Part shown: positions 51,851 to 60,976 of the stretch, piece by piece
Layout of the letters: the number at the start of each line of letters is the position of its first letter
How positions within the stretch are numbered: position 1 is the stretch's first letter
Source of the DNA: Marmoricola sp.
Lineage (GTDB): Bacteria > Actinomycetota > Actinomycetes > Propionibacteriales > Nocardioidaceae
Reading direction: 5' to 3'
DNA: 64,000 nt
NCBI GenBank assembly: GCA_025964795.1
Contig: JAOPYC010000090.1
Coordinates: 1-64,000, forward strand
The notes under the pieces: generated by a model
Database searches by the model: none
Told to the model about the DNA's origin: nothing
The model's input: only the letters and a program-made list of their open reading frames with translations
Position numbers and translations under genes: made by a program

Positions 51851-54271
51851 TCAGGCGTGGAACTTCTCGTGACGGATCGCGTCGAAGTCATAGGTGCCGA
51901 ACGAACGTTCGAGGTCATAGAGCCCGTAGGCCGCCTGACCGTTGGTGAGCGCATTGCAGGTGTCGTTGTCATCACCCTTGAGCTTGTTGACGGCTCCGGA
52001 GAACTCGGTGGTGTCGGGTGCGCTGAGCCAGTAGGAGGTGAGCACCCCTTCGCACTGGATGCCCGGCGCGACATAGCCGTGGTCGTTGGATGGCGTGGAG
52101 AGGGCGTACTGCATGCCGTACTCGACCAGTTCCGCCACGTCGAACAGCTCCCGGTTGCCGGCATGGACGGCGACGTTGGCGAGGTCTCCGGTGAACTCGA
52201 GGAACTCGTTGTCCAAATAGCTGCCGGAGGCGATGACGTCGCAGCCGGCCCAGCCGGTGGATTGGAAGTGAGACCGCTCGAGGAGGGTTCCCTCGGGGAA
52301 CGGGACGTTCCACAGGTAGACCCAGGAGGCGAGGATCTTGGCCGACTTCACCGACGCCGCCAGGTGGCGCTCGTCATGGGTGATTTCGTAGGCCTTCAGC
52401 AGAGAACGCATTACGAACATGACACCGACCGAGTCGGTCTTCACCGACTTGATGTGGGTGGTGTCGTTGAGACCGCCCATGTAGAGGGTCGGTCCCACGA
52501 AGGTGTCGATGATGAAGTCGGCTGCCTTGGCGGCGGCGGCCTTGTACCTGTCCTTGCCGGTCAGTCGGTGCAGCGCAGCGAGGATAGGGATCGGGAAGAT
52601 CGTTCCGCTCTTCTGCTCTGCGTACGACGCACCGAACCAAGCCGCAGGTGAGGTGAGTCCTTCTCCCTGGGGGTCATAGGCCCTGTACCAGGAACCGTCC
52701 TCGGCTTGGGTCGAGAGCAGGAACTCACCGAACCGCTGTCCAGCTTCCAGCCACTTCGCCTCGACCCTGCCGGTCGCTTCGTAGGTGAGCAGCAGTGGGT
52801 AGACGGACTCGCACATCGTCCGGAGGTAGTTGCCTTCGAGTCCGCGCAGCTCCCGGGCGATGGGACTGAGGGCTTCGGCGATCTGTCGGCCGACGTAGCG
52901 GCGTACGTCGTCTTCGCCGTTGGCGTACTGGAAGGGCATCAAGATGCCGGTGAACCAGTGGGTGAAGGTGTCGTTGACGGGGTCGAAGATGCCGTGCGTG
53001 AACCCGTTGGGGGCCTGGCAGTGTTTGACGAAGAAGTCGAGCACGGTCTTGGCGCGCTGGACATACAGCGGGGTGTGGGTCTTCTGGCCCCACAGCGTCT
53101 GCACGTAGGCGAGCAGTGCCTGGTCCCCGGAGAACCCGAACTCGATCAATGATCCGAGGGTCTTGCCCGTTCGCGGCGAGAAGTGCACGAGGTAGCCGGC
53201 GGGCTCTCTGGGGTTCTCCTCCGGCTCCCACTTCCTGTAGTACAGCTGGGTCAGCAGCTGGCGCTGCTCGATCGATTCCTCCAGGCTCACCCCTGGGGTG
53301 GGCCGCGTGGTCTCCAGCGTGTCGCGCTGACGGAGGAAGAGTTCCCAGATCGCCTCGGTCAGGTCCGCGGTGCGGCTGATGCGGAACTCGTAGCTGACCG
53401 ACATCATCTGCCCGGGAGTATTCGGAGCGAAACCCGCCCAGCCCCGTCCGTCGGTGTCGAGGCTGAAGCTGTGCTCCTCGCAGAACGGGAAGCTGCCACG
53501 GAGGCTGATCTGGTCCTCGACGGGTGCGAGACCGAGCGAGCCGATGCCGGTGTCCTGGACGAAGTAGCGGTTCGTGAGCTGGTCGGTGGACAGGAGGGTG
53601 TCGAAGGTGGGTGCGCTCGTTCGCGAGACGGTGTAGGTCAGACCGCTTCGCGGGTCACGAGCGAGCACACCGAGCACACCGTTCTTGTCGTCGCGAAGGT
53701 CCTGGGCGTAGGTGCCGAGGTAGTCCTCGCGACCGTCTCCGTCAGCGTCGTTGCGGTTGTACAGCGTGCTCGGGAGGAAGAACTGCCACTCGGCCGCGGC
53801 TGCCGCGGAGGAGTCGGTCAATGCGACGAAGGCGACGCGGACACCTGGGGAGCGGCCCTGTTCGATCACGTGCGCGTCCCGGTGCAGCTGGAATCGGCCG
53901 GCGTCGTCGGTCCGGTAGTCGTCGCGGACCTCCAGTACCGTCCCGTCCTCGAGCGTGAGGGACGCGTGCGCAGTCCAGGACGCTCCTGCGCCTTGGTCGA
54001 TCGACGCGTACCCGTGGCTCGTGAGGGACGAGCCGAGCGTCTCGACGAGGATCGGCGTGCTCAGGCGGAGCCTGTCGCCCCGGGCTGTGATCAGGTCCGG
54101 AATGAGGCCGCGATCGGTGCTTGCAACAGCGAGACGTGCGGACACGAGGTCGATGCTCTCCTCTCTGGTGGCCAGGGGGGTCGACGGCCCTGCGGGCACC
54201 ATCCCCTCAACACATGTATACGGGCATCGTGCCAGCCAGCCATCGACGAAGGTCGTCATCCCCTCATCCAC
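51851..54271 (-). CDS. large glycosidase-like protein, (alpha/alpha) toroid, probably acquired
   Basis: Up to 806 aa. The N-terminal ~300 residues are beta-rich and contain the DADGDG calcium-loop-like run in YNRNDADGDGREDYLG, like the beta-sandwich of large glycosidases. The rest looks like an (alpha/alpha) toroid (NYLRTMCESVYPLLLTYEAT, GSWYRAYDPQGEGLTS, SGTIFPIPILAALHRLTG), typical of glycosidases and lyases acting on polysaccharides. No family could be named. No signal peptide. The start is uncertain: ATG 54271, 54259 or 54202, the last two both preceded by TGAGGGG. Codon use is visibly less GC3-biased than neighbours, and it lies between decayed genes. Confidence 0.6.
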   Translation of the reverse strand: MDEGMTTFVDGWLARCPYTCVEGMVPAGPSTPLATREESIDLVSARLAVASTDRGLIPDLITARGDRLRLSTPILVETLGSSLTSHGYASIDQGAGASWTAHASLTLEDGTVLEVRDDYRTDDAGRFQLHRDAHVIEQGRSPGVRVAFVALTDSSAAAAAEWQFFLPSTLYNRNDADGDGREDYLGTYAQDLRDDKNGVLGVLARDPRSGLTYTVSRTSAPTFDTLLSTDQLTNRYFVQDTGIGSLGLAPVEDQISLRGSFPFCEEHSFSLDTDGRGWAGFAPNTPGQMMSVSYEFRISRTADLTEAIWELFLRQRDTLETTRPTPGVSLEESIEQRQLLTQLYYRKWEPEENPREPAGYLVHFSPRTGKTLGSLIEFGFSGDQALLAYVQTLWGQKTHTPLYVQRAKTVLDFFVKHCQAPNGFTHGIFDPVNDTFTHWFTGILMPFQYANGEDDVRRYVGRQIAEALSPIARELRGLEGNYLRTMCESVYPLLLTYEATGRVEAKWLEAGQRFGEFLLSTQAEDGSWYRAYDPQGEGLTSPAAWFGASYAEQKSGTIFPIPILAALHRLTGKDRYKAAAAKAADFIIDTFVGPTLYMGGLNDTTHIKSVKTDSVGVMFVMRSLLKAYEITHDERHLAASVKSAKILASWVYLWNVPFPEGTLLERSHFQSTGWAGCDVIASGSYLDNEFLEFTGDLANVAVHAGNRELFDVAELVEYGMQYALSTPSNDHGYVAPGIQCEGVLTSYWLSAPDTTEFSGAVNKLKGDDNDTCNALTNGQAAYGLYDLERSFGTYDFDAIRHEKFHA

Positions 54272-54433
54272 AGACCGGGTTCTTCGGCCGAGTTGAGGAA
54301 AGCAACCTGGCTTCGGGCAGACCCGTCACCGATGTGCGCCGACTGGCGCCGGTGTGTCGCGCCTACCCGCCCCCGTGGCCGAGGGACAGCGCAGCGCTGA
54401 CCGCCGCCACGGCACTCCGAGAGCTGCACCCGG

Positions 54434-54600
54434 GTCGATGACCTGCGCCAGCTCGCGTCCCGGACGGGCATGAAGGAGCTGACCGTGCGCGTCCTCGTGC
54501 ACTCGGCGGCCCTGGGCAGCGAGGGCGACGCGGCGGCGGCCGTCCTGCTCGCCGCAGACATCGACAACCCGAAGCAGCAGGCCCTCGCGGGCGCCAACGA
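54434..54600 (+). pseudogene. fragment resembling the C-terminal region of a LuxR/AfsR-type regulator
   Basis: The in-frame segment VDDLRQLASRTGMKELTVRV, then LVHSAALGSEGDAAAAVLLA and ADIDNP, has the helical TPR-like character of the ATP-binding LuxR/AfsR regulator tail. It has no upstream gene body: the 5' side (54272-54433) is non-coding, and after ADIDNP it dissolves before the next gene. Family assignment is weak; decay is more certain. The stretch 54272-54433 shows nothing else. Confidence 0.4.
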
Positions 54601-54657
54601 TGAGTCGGCCCTCCGACCCAGGTCTGCCTCCTCGAACCCACCGACGAAGGAGCAGCG

Positions 54658-55524
54658 ATGACCTCACCCGAGAGCCACACCCTGGAGGTCCACGGCGCCA
54701 GCCTGGGCTACGACGTACGCGGAGACCTGCCTTCCGTCGACACCGTCCTGCTGATGATCGGCTCGCCCATGGGCGCCGAGGGATTCACCAGCCTGGCCGG
54801 CCACTTCACCGATCGGACGGTCGTCACCTACGACCCGCACGGGGTGGGTCGCAGCCAGCGCAGCGACGGGAGGAGCGAGACCACGCCCGCGGACCACGCC
54901 GACGACCTGCACCTGCTCATCGAGGCGCTCGGCGCCGGACCGGTCGACGTGTTCGCCAGCAGCGGCGGGGCCGTCAACGGGCTGGCGCTGGTCGCGGCCC
55001 ACCCCGAGCAGGTGCGCACCCTCGTGGCGCACGAGCCCCCGCTGGCCGACCAGCTGCCCGACCGGGAGCAGGTCATCGCGGCCTGCGAGGGCATCCACGC
55101 CACCTACCAGAAGCTCGGCCAGGGTCCGGCGATGGCGAAGTTCCTCGCCGTGGTGATGCACCAGGGGGAGTTCCCGGAGACGTACGGCGAGCAGCCCTCG
55201 CCCGACCCGGCCGCCTTCGGCCTGCCGACCGAGGACGACGGCAGCCGCAACGACCCGCTGCTCGGGCAGAACATCCGGACCTGCACCTCCTACGTGCCGG
55301 ACTACGAGGCGCTGGCGACGGCGTCGACGCGCGTCGTCATCGCCTACGGCGAGGAGTCCGGCGAAGGGCTGGCCGCCCGCGGCGGACGCGGCGTCGCCCG
55401 CCGGCTGGGCCTGGAGCCCGTCGCCTTCCCCAGCGACCACGGCGGGTTCCTCGGCGGCGAGTTCGGGCAGCACGGCGACCCGGACGCGTTCGGCCCGAGG
55501 TTGCGCGAGGTGCTCGGCTACTGA
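54658..55524 (+). CDS. alpha/beta hydrolase
   Basis: 288 aa. Canonical fold: LMIGSPMGAEGF (oxyanion region), TYDPHGVGRSQRSDG, nucleophile elbow VDVFASSGGAVNGLALVAAH with Ser102, LVAHEPP, and a late His in FPSDHGGFLGGE. The last Gly of the classic GxSxG is kept; the first is Ala. An Asp acid is likely in the EESG/AYGEE region but is not certain. Substrate unknown. GAAGGAG lies about 6 nt upstream of the ATG (54647-54653). Confidence 0.85.
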   Translation: MTSPESHTLEVHGASLGYDVRGDLPSVDTVLLMIGSPMGAEGFTSLAGHFTDRTVVTYDPHGVGRSQRSDGRSETTPADHADDLHLLIEALGAGPVDVFASSGGAVNGLALVAAHPEQVRTLVAHEPPLADQLPDREQVIAACEGIHATYQKLGQGPAMAKFLAVVMHQGEFPETYGEQPSPDPAAFGLPTEDDGSRNDPLLGQNIRTCTSYVPDYEALATASTRVVIAYGEESGEGLAARGGRGVARRLGLEPVAFPSDHGGFLGGEFGQHGDPDAFGPRLREVLGY

Positions 55525-55812
55525 GCGGAACCCGATGCTCCCGACCCGTGGTGAATCCGCGGGTCTCGGCGTACGGTGGAAGGCGAGCAGTCGCCCGGGT
55601 CCCCGGTGACGTCCGCGAACGGTTTCTCGTTCCTCCTTCATCGGTTGCAGCCGGCAACGGAACCCTGTTTCCGCATTTCGTGGCGCGTCCAAACGCGTCG
55701 CGCTGAGTGGCCCTCGTGCTGGATCCCCCCGTTCTGGACCTGGGCCACTCTGTTGCGGGCTTCCCCTGGCCGGCATCGCGTACGCCGGGGTCCGCGGGGT
55801 ACAGGGCCGGCG
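55525..55812. other. 288-nt gap before the phosphatase gene
   Basis: No gene, hairpin or repeat stands out. It contains a T/C-rich stretch (GGTTTCTCGTTCCTCC) and a few near-palindromes that are too weak to name. It presumably holds the phosphatase promoter. Confidence 0.4.
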
Positions 55813-56619
55813 ATGACCACCGAACCGCGCCCCCGCATCACCATCCCGACGGCCCCCAACCTGCGTGACCTCGGCGGCTGGCCGACCCGGGACGGAGGCC
55901 GGACGCGGACCGGCCTGGTGTTCCGCTCCGCCGAGCTCAGCGGGCTGACCGAGGAGGACCTCGCCACGTTCGGGGAGCTCGGCCTGCGCACGGTGTGCGA
56001 CCTGCGTACGACGCACGAGATCGACGCCCAGCCCGACGTCCTGCCCGAGGGCCTGACCCCGACGCACCTGGACGTGCTCGCCGACCAGGAGATGGCCGCA
56101 CCGGCGGAGATCCGGGAGATGTTCGCCCAGCCCGCGCTGGCCGGCGAGCTGCTCGGCGACGGGCAGGCCGAACGCTACTTCGAGCAGGCCTACCGCGACT
56201 TCGTCACCCTGCCCTCGGCGCGCACCGCCTACGGCTGGCTGTTCCAGTCCATCGCCGACGCCGACGGCGCACCGCTGCTGTTCCACTGCGCGACCGGCAA
56301 GGACCGCACCGGCTGGGCCACGGCCGCCCTGCTCCTGCTGCTCGGCGTGAGCGAGGCCGACGTGATGGAGGAGTACCTCCAGACCAACACCGACCTGCTG
56401 CCGATGATCCAGCCCTGGCTCGACCAGTTCAGCGCGGTCGGCGGTGACCCCGAGCTGCTCCGCCCGATCGTCGGGGTCCAGGAGAGCTATCTCGAGGCGG
56501 CGCTGGAGCAGCTGCGCACGTCGTACGGCGACGTCGAGAACTACTTCACCGAAGGCCTCGGCCTCTCGCCGCAGACTGTCGAACGGCTGCGCTCGGTGCT
56601 CCTCGAGAGCGCCGACTGA
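55813..56619 (+). CDS. tyrosine/lipid phosphatase, MPtpB-like
   Basis: 268 aa. The P-loop HCATGKDRTGW with nucleophile Cys159 is the HCxxGKDRTG form of the PtpB-type dual-specificity phosphatases (Y_phosphatase3) that act on phosphotyrosine, phosphoserine and phosphoinositides. NLRDLGGWPTRDGGR at the start and FRSAELSGLTEEDLATFGEL then VCDLRTTHEID are family landmarks. In pathogens PtpB is secreted, but no signal is visible here. Substrate unknown. Confidence 0.9.
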   Translation: MTTEPRPRITIPTAPNLRDLGGWPTRDGGRTRTGLVFRSAELSGLTEEDLATFGELGLRTVCDLRTTHEIDAQPDVLPEGLTPTHLDVLADQEMAAPAEIREMFAQPALAGELLGDGQAERYFEQAYRDFVTLPSARTAYGWLFQSIADADGAPLLFHCATGKDRTGWATAALLLLLGVSEADVMEEYLQTNTDLLPMIQPWLDQFSAVGGDPELLRPIVGVQESYLEAALEQLRTSYGDVENYFTEGLGLSPQTVERLRSVLLESAD

Positions 56620-56634
56620 GCGGCAACCACACGC

Positions 56635-58200
56635 TCAGCCGGCGCCGATCAGGGTCGCCTTGATCTCGGTCTTGAGCACCTTGCCGACCTTGGACCGCGG
56701 CAGGTCCGCCCACACCTCGACCTGCTTGGGCGACTTCACGCTGCCGATGCGCTCCTTGACGAAGGCCGAGAGGTCCGGCCCGGAGACCAGCTGGCCTGGA
56801 CGGAGCTGGACGACGGCCGTGACCCGCTCGCCCCACTTGTCGTCGGGCAGCCCGATCACCGCGCAGTCGGCGACCGCCGGGTGCTGCATCAGCGCCTGCT
56901 CGACCTCGGTCGAGTAGACGTTGAACCCACCCGTGATGACCATGTCCTTGGCGCGGTCGACGATGAACAGGAAGCCGTGCTCGTCGACGTAGCCGATGTC
57001 GCCGGTGTGGTGCCAGCCGTGCGCCGCGGCCTCCACGGTCGCCTCCGGGTTGCGGTAGTAGCCGCGCATCACCAGCGAGCTGCGGATCACGATCTCCCCG
57101 CGCTCACCGTGGTCGAGCAGCACACCGTCCTCGCCCATGATCGCCACCGTGACCAGCGGCGTGGGCCGGCCGGCCGAGGCCAGCCGCTCGTGGGCGATCG
57201 ACCCGTCGGAGAGGAAGTGGTCGGCCGGCGACAGCGCCGAGACCATCATCGGGGCCTCGGTCTGGCCGAACAGCTGCGCCATCACCGGCCCGATGCGGGT
57301 GAGCGCCTCTTCGAGCCGGGTGGTCGACATCGGGGCCGCGCCGTACCAGAAGCACTGCAGGGACGAGAGCTCCGCCGAATCCAGCTTCGGGTGGTCGAGC
57401 ACCATGTAGATCAGCGTCGGCGGGAGGAAGGTGTGCGTCACCTCGTGCAGCGCCACCAGGTCGAGGAACCGCTCGACGTCGGGCGTGCGCATCACCACGA
57501 TCTCGCCGGCCTTGGCCAGCACCGGGAAGCAGAGCACGCCGGCGGCGTGGGTGAGCGGGGCGAGCGCGAGGTAGACGGGGCGCTCCGCGAACGGATAGCT
57601 CATCAGGGTGATGGCCGTCATCGTCTCCAGGTTGGTCCCGGTGAGCATCACGCCCTTGGGCTTGCCCGTGGTGCCCCCGGTGCCGACGATCATGGCGAGG
57701 TCGTCGACGGAGGGTTCGTCGAGCGAGGGCGCGTCCGCGTCGGCGTGGGCATCGGCGTGGGCGAGGAAGTCCTGCCAGGAGAGGGATCCCTCGACCTCGG
57801 GGTCGGCCTCGCCGTCGAGGGGGACGACGGTGCGCAGCTGGGGCAGCTCGGCGCGGATCTGCTTCACCAGCGGGGCGAACGACTTCTGGTGGATCAGCAC
57901 CGTGCAGTCGAACAGGTCGAGCAGCTGCCGGTTCTCGGACGCCTCGTTGCGGGGGTTGATTGGGCACCAGACCGCGCCGGCCCGGCTGATCCCGAAGACG
58001 CAGGTGAACGCGACCGGGTCGTTGGCCGACAGGATCGCGACCTTGTCCCCCGGGGCGACCCCGAGCCCGGCGAGCGCCGCGGCGATGCGGAAGCTGAGCT
58101 CCCGCACCTGGGCGTACGACGAGCTGGTGCCGTCGGTGGTCAGGCAGGGAGCCCCGGGATCCACCGAGGCCCCCTTGTCCAGGTAGTCGACCAGTCGCAC
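56635..58200 (-). CDS. AMP-forming acyl-CoA synthetase (FadD-type)
   Basis: 521 aa. ANL superfamily: the P-loop MIVGTGGTTGKPKGVMLT near 195, FWYGAAPMSTTRLEEALTRI, FGQTEAPMMV (A4), YYRNPEATVEA, WHHTGDIGYVDEHGFLFIVDR (A7/A8), and the catalytic Lys near the end (PRSKVGKVLKTEIKA). Third gene of the minus-strand operon after the SDR and DUF5938-like genes. GTG start at 58200, six bases after the preceding stop. Substrate (fatty, steroid-like or aromatic acid) is unknown; the operon suggests a lipid-like one. Confidence 0.9.
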   Translation of the reverse strand: MRLVDYLDKGASVDPGAPCLTTDGTSSSYAQVRELSFRIAAALAGLGVAPGDKVAILSANDPVAFTCVFGISRAGAVWCPINPRNEASENRQLLDLFDCTVLIHQKSFAPLVKQIRAELPQLRTVVPLDGEADPEVEGSLSWQDFLAHADAHADADAPSLDEPSVDDLAMIVGTGGTTGKPKGVMLTGTNLETMTAITLMSYPFAERPVYLALAPLTHAAGVLCFPVLAKAGEIVVMRTPDVERFLDLVALHEVTHTFLPPTLIYMVLDHPKLDSAELSSLQCFWYGAAPMSTTRLEEALTRIGPVMAQLFGQTEAPMMVSALSPADHFLSDGSIAHERLASAGRPTPLVTVAIMGEDGVLLDHGERGEIVIRSSLVMRGYYRNPEATVEAAAHGWHHTGDIGYVDEHGFLFIVDRAKDMVITGGFNVYSTEVEQALMQHPAVADCAVIGLPDDKWGERVTAVVQLRPGQLVSGPDLSAFVKERIGSVKSPKQVEVWADLPRSKVGKVLKTEIKATLIGAG

Positions 58201-58205
58201 GGCAC

Positions 58206-59342
58206 TCAGGCCTGGACGGTCAGGACCGGCTCCGACACGAGCCCGAACGACCGGAGCACGCCCAGCAGCTCCCGGTGCCCGAAAGCCTGGCAGCCGGAGG
58301 CGAAGCCGACCCGCTTGGGCGGCTGCATCAGCAGGGAGTACGCCGCGTAGGCCTGCAGGAGTCCGGTCTGCTTGTAGTTCTGGTTTCCGTGGATCACGCA
58401 GTGCGCCCGACCGAGCGGACCCGAGGCGTGCACGGAGTCCAGCGTCTTGTTCAGCCTCGGGTTCTCCCGGGGCGGCATCGTGTTCATCACCTGCGCGGCG
58501 GTGGCCGACAGGGCGGCGTACTTCTCGTCGGGATCCATGTCCTTGGTCGCCTCGAGCGCGCCCGCCACGATCTGCGGCACGCCGAGCATGAGCGCCTTGT
58601 TGAACACCCCGCCGAGCGCCTTCACGTTGGCCACCCGGGGGTCCTTGCGGTACCAGACCGGGTGCGACGTCCCGCCCCACGGCAGCGCCAGGGCGAGCTC
58701 GTGCTGGCCGGGGATCGCGAGCTGGTAGTGCCCGGCCTCAGGATCGAAGGGCACGTAGGCGTTCTGCTCCAGGTAGTGCGCACCGGAGAGCGCGGCGTTG
58801 AACAGGATCGTCTGCGTCGAGGCGATCGTCGGGCTGCCGCCCCAGAACACCGCGATGTCCAGGGTGTCGAGACCCGGCGCCTCGAGCGCGACCTCGGCGG
58901 CGATCTCGCCGGTGGTGTACATCTGCGCGATGCCCGGCGACAGCAGCAGGCCGGCGGCTGCGAAGTCGGCGCCGTACTGCTCGTCGCAGGTGATCAGCCA
59001 GTCCTGCTCACCGGTGGTGTCGGTGTAGTGGGCGCCGGCGGCGAGGCAGGCCTCGACGACCTCCGGTCCCCACTTGCTGAACGGGCCGACGGTGTTCAGC
59101 ACCACGGAGGCGCCCCTGAACAGCTCGGTGAGCGATGCCACGTCGTGGGCGACCTGGACGATCTCGTAGTCGGCGGTCTCGATGCCGGCGACGTTGCCCT
59201 CCATCGAGGACTTGAGCTTGCCCTCGTCGCGACCCGCGGCGACGAAGGGGACGTTGTACTCGCGGAGGTACTCGCAGATCAGGCGTCCGGTGTAGCCGGA
59301 GGCGCCGTAGACGATCACGGGCTTGTCGGTCATGGCGCTCAC
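58206..59342 (-). CDS. saccharopine-dehydrogenase-like / trans-acting enoyl reductase-type protein (DUF5938-like)
   Basis: 378 aa. Rossmann motif VIVYGASGYTGRLICEYLRE, then VVLNTVGPFSKWGPEVVEACLAAG and HYTDTTGEQDW, as in the saccharopine-dehydrogenase/trans-acting enoyl reductase family. The C-terminal part (FNKALMLGVPQIVAGALEAT, TMPPRENPRLNKTLDS) is the DUF5938-like extension. The GTG start overlaps the SDR stop by 4 nt; ATG 59333 is an alternative. Probably reduces an acyl or ketone intermediate. Confidence 0.8.
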   Translation of the reverse strand: MSAMTDKPVIVYGASGYTGRLICEYLREYNVPFVAAGRDEGKLKSSMEGNVAGIETADYEIVQVAHDVASLTELFRGASVVLNTVGPFSKWGPEVVEACLAAGAHYTDTTGEQDWLITCDEQYGADFAAAGLLLSPGIAQMYTTGEIAAEVALEAPGLDTLDIAVFWGGSPTIASTQTILFNAALSGAHYLEQNAYVPFDPEAGHYQLAIPGQHELALALPWGGTSHPVWYRKDPRVANVKALGGVFNKALMLGVPQIVAGALEATKDMDPDEKYAALSATAAQVMNTMPPRENPRLNKTLDSVHASGPLGRAHCVIHGNQNYKQTGLLQAYAAYSLLMQPPKRVGFASGCQAFGHRELLGVLRSFGLVSEPVLTVQA

Positions 59343-60136
59343 ATCCCCATTCCGCCGTCGACCGGCAGGCCGACACCGTTGACGAACCGGGACGCGTCCG
59401 AGGCCAGCCAGACCACGGCGTCGGCCATGTCGGCCACCTCGCCGAGACGGCCCGACGGGGTCAGCTCGATGACGGCCCCGACGGCCGCCTCCGGGGACTC
59501 GAAGAGGCCCAGCGCGGCCATGTCGTTGGCCAGGCCGGCACCCATGGCGGTGGGGACCAGGCCGGGGTAGACGCAGTTGACGCGGACGCCGTAGCCGAGC
59601 TTGCCGGCCTCCATCGCGGCGACCTTGGTGAGCCGGTCGACCGCCGACTTGGTGGCCGAGTAGATCGGGATGCCCGGGAACGCGATGGTCGCAGCCACCG
59701 AGGAGATGTTGATGATGCTGCCGCCCTGGCCCGCCACGCCCTCGGGGCGCATGGAGCGCAGGCCGTGCTTGATGCCCAGGGCGGTCCCGAGGATGTTCAC
59801 CTCGAGCATGGTGCGGATGTCCTTCGGGTCGACCTCGGTCATCAGGCTGCTGATCTCGACACCCGCGTTGTTGACCAGGATGTCCAGGCCGCCGAAGTCC
59901 TGCGCCGCCGCGACGACGGCGTTCTCCCAGCTGGCCTCGTCGGTGACGTCGAGGTGCACGAAGCCGTGGCCCTCGCCCTTGAGCGAGTCGGCCACCTTCT
60001 CCCCCGCCTCGTCCTGCAGGTCGCCCACGACGACCCGGGCTCCCGCGGCGGCCAACGCCTGCGCCATCCCCTCACCGAGGCCTTGGGCCCCTCCGGTCAC
60101 CAGGGCGGTTCGCCCGGTCAGGTCCAGGTCGGTCAT
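59339..60136 (-). CDS. SDR-family oxidoreductase
   Basis: 265 aa classical SDR: TGxxxGxG motif VTGGAQGLGEGMAQ (about 14-24), NNAGVEI, catalytic Ser in INISSV and YxxxK in PIYSATKSAVDRL, and a C-terminal NGVGLPVDGGMGM. GAGGAG lies 5 nt upstream of the ATG. Likely a 3-hydroxyacyl-CoA- or hydroxysteroid-type dehydrogenase. First gene of the SDR / saccharopine-like / acyl-CoA ligase operon, whose promoter contains the TetR operator array. Confidence 0.92.
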   Translation of the reverse strand: MTDLDLTGRTALVTGGAQGLGEGMAQALAAAGARVVVGDLQDEAGEKVADSLKGEGHGFVHLDVTDEASWENAVVAAAQDFGGLDILVNNAGVEISSLMTEVDPKDIRTMLEVNILGTALGIKHGLRSMRPEGVAGQGGSIINISSVAATIAFPGIPIYSATKSAVDRLTKVAAMEAGKLGYGVRVNCVYPGLVPTAMGAGLANDMAALGLFESPEAAVGAVIELTPSGRLGEVADMADAVVWLASDASRFVNGVGLPVDGGMGM

Positions 60137-60187
60137 GGGAGCTCCTCTTCGTCGAGTGTGTGGCGCGGTCACAACGTGCCGCTCGGT

Positions 60188-60247
60188 CTTGACAGTTGTC
60201 AAGACTTTCCTTGACATTTGTCCAGAAGATCTCGGCCGACTGTCAAG
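60188..60247. promoter_or_regulatory. TetR operator cluster between SDR operon and tetR
   Basis: Perfect palindrome CTTGACA-GT-TGTCAAG (60188-60203), a second imperfect copy CTTGACATTTGTCCAG (60210-60225), 22 bp (two helical turns) centre to centre, and a half-site TGTCAAG (60241-60247). All lie in the 178-nt divergent region, so one repressor can control both directions. Confidence 0.75.
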
Positions 60248-60314
60248 ATCGCGTCGATCCCGCCCGGATCTCCCGTAGGGTGACGCCCACATCGAGCGTG
60301 CAAGGAGGTGACGC

Positions 60315-60950
60315 ATGGCTGGCGCGACCACCACCAAGACAATCCGGCGTGCTCCCGCCGACAAGTTCGACGAGCGCCGCAACCAGCTCGCCGAGTCGGC
60401 GCTGCGCACCCTGGGCGAGCTCGGCTACGCCCGCACCAGCCTCCGCGAGATCGCGAACAACTCGGAGTTCAGCCACGGCGTCGTGCACTACTACTTCTCC
60501 GACAAGACCGAGCTGATCGTCTACTGCGTGCGCTACTACAAGGCCCAGTGCGTACGCCGCTACGACGGCGTCGTGGCCGACTCGACGACCCCCGCAGAGC
60601 TCCTCGACGCGTTCGCCGCCAAGCTGGTCGAGACACTCCAGGACGAGGCGCCGATGCACCGCCTCTGGTACGACCTGCGCACGCAGAGCATGTTCGAGGA
60701 GACACTGCGCGAGGCCGTGCTGATGATCGACCAGACCCTCGAGGACATGATCTGGCGGGTCGTCTCCCGCTACGCCGAGCTCAGTGGTGCGGAGGTCGCG
60801 ATGACCCCGGCTGCGGCGTACGGCGTGCTGGACGGGCTGTTCCAGCAGGCGCTGCTGACCTACCTGCTCGCCGACCCGCAGGCGGCCCTCGACGAGCTCG
60901 TCGGCCAGGTGCACGCCTTGATGCCTCTGACCCTGAGCCCGCACACTTAG
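60315..60950 (+). CDS. TetR/AcrR-family regulator
   Basis: 211 aa. N-terminal TetR helix-turn-helix: ALRTLGELGYARTSLREIAN, then FSHGVVHYYFSDKTELIVYC. The C-terminal ligand-binding domain has a Cys-containing stretch (YCVRYYKAQCVRRYDG). The operator cluster lies just upstream, so it is autoregulated and controls the divergent SDR operon. The molybdopterin/flavin-reductase genes follow in the same direction 26 nt later and may be cotranscribed. Inducer unknown. Confidence 0.92.
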   Translation: MAGATTTKTIRRAPADKFDERRNQLAESALRTLGELGYARTSLREIANNSEFSHGVVHYYFSDKTELIVYCVRYYKAQCVRRYDGVVADSTTPAELLDAFAAKLVETLQDEAPMHRLWYDLRTQSMFEETLREAVLMIDQTLEDMIWRVVSRYAELSGAEVAMTPAAAYGVLDGLFQQALLTYLLADPQAALDELVGQVHALMPLTLSPHT

Positions 60951-60976
60951 ACCCTGTCGTCGAGAGAGGAAGCGCG

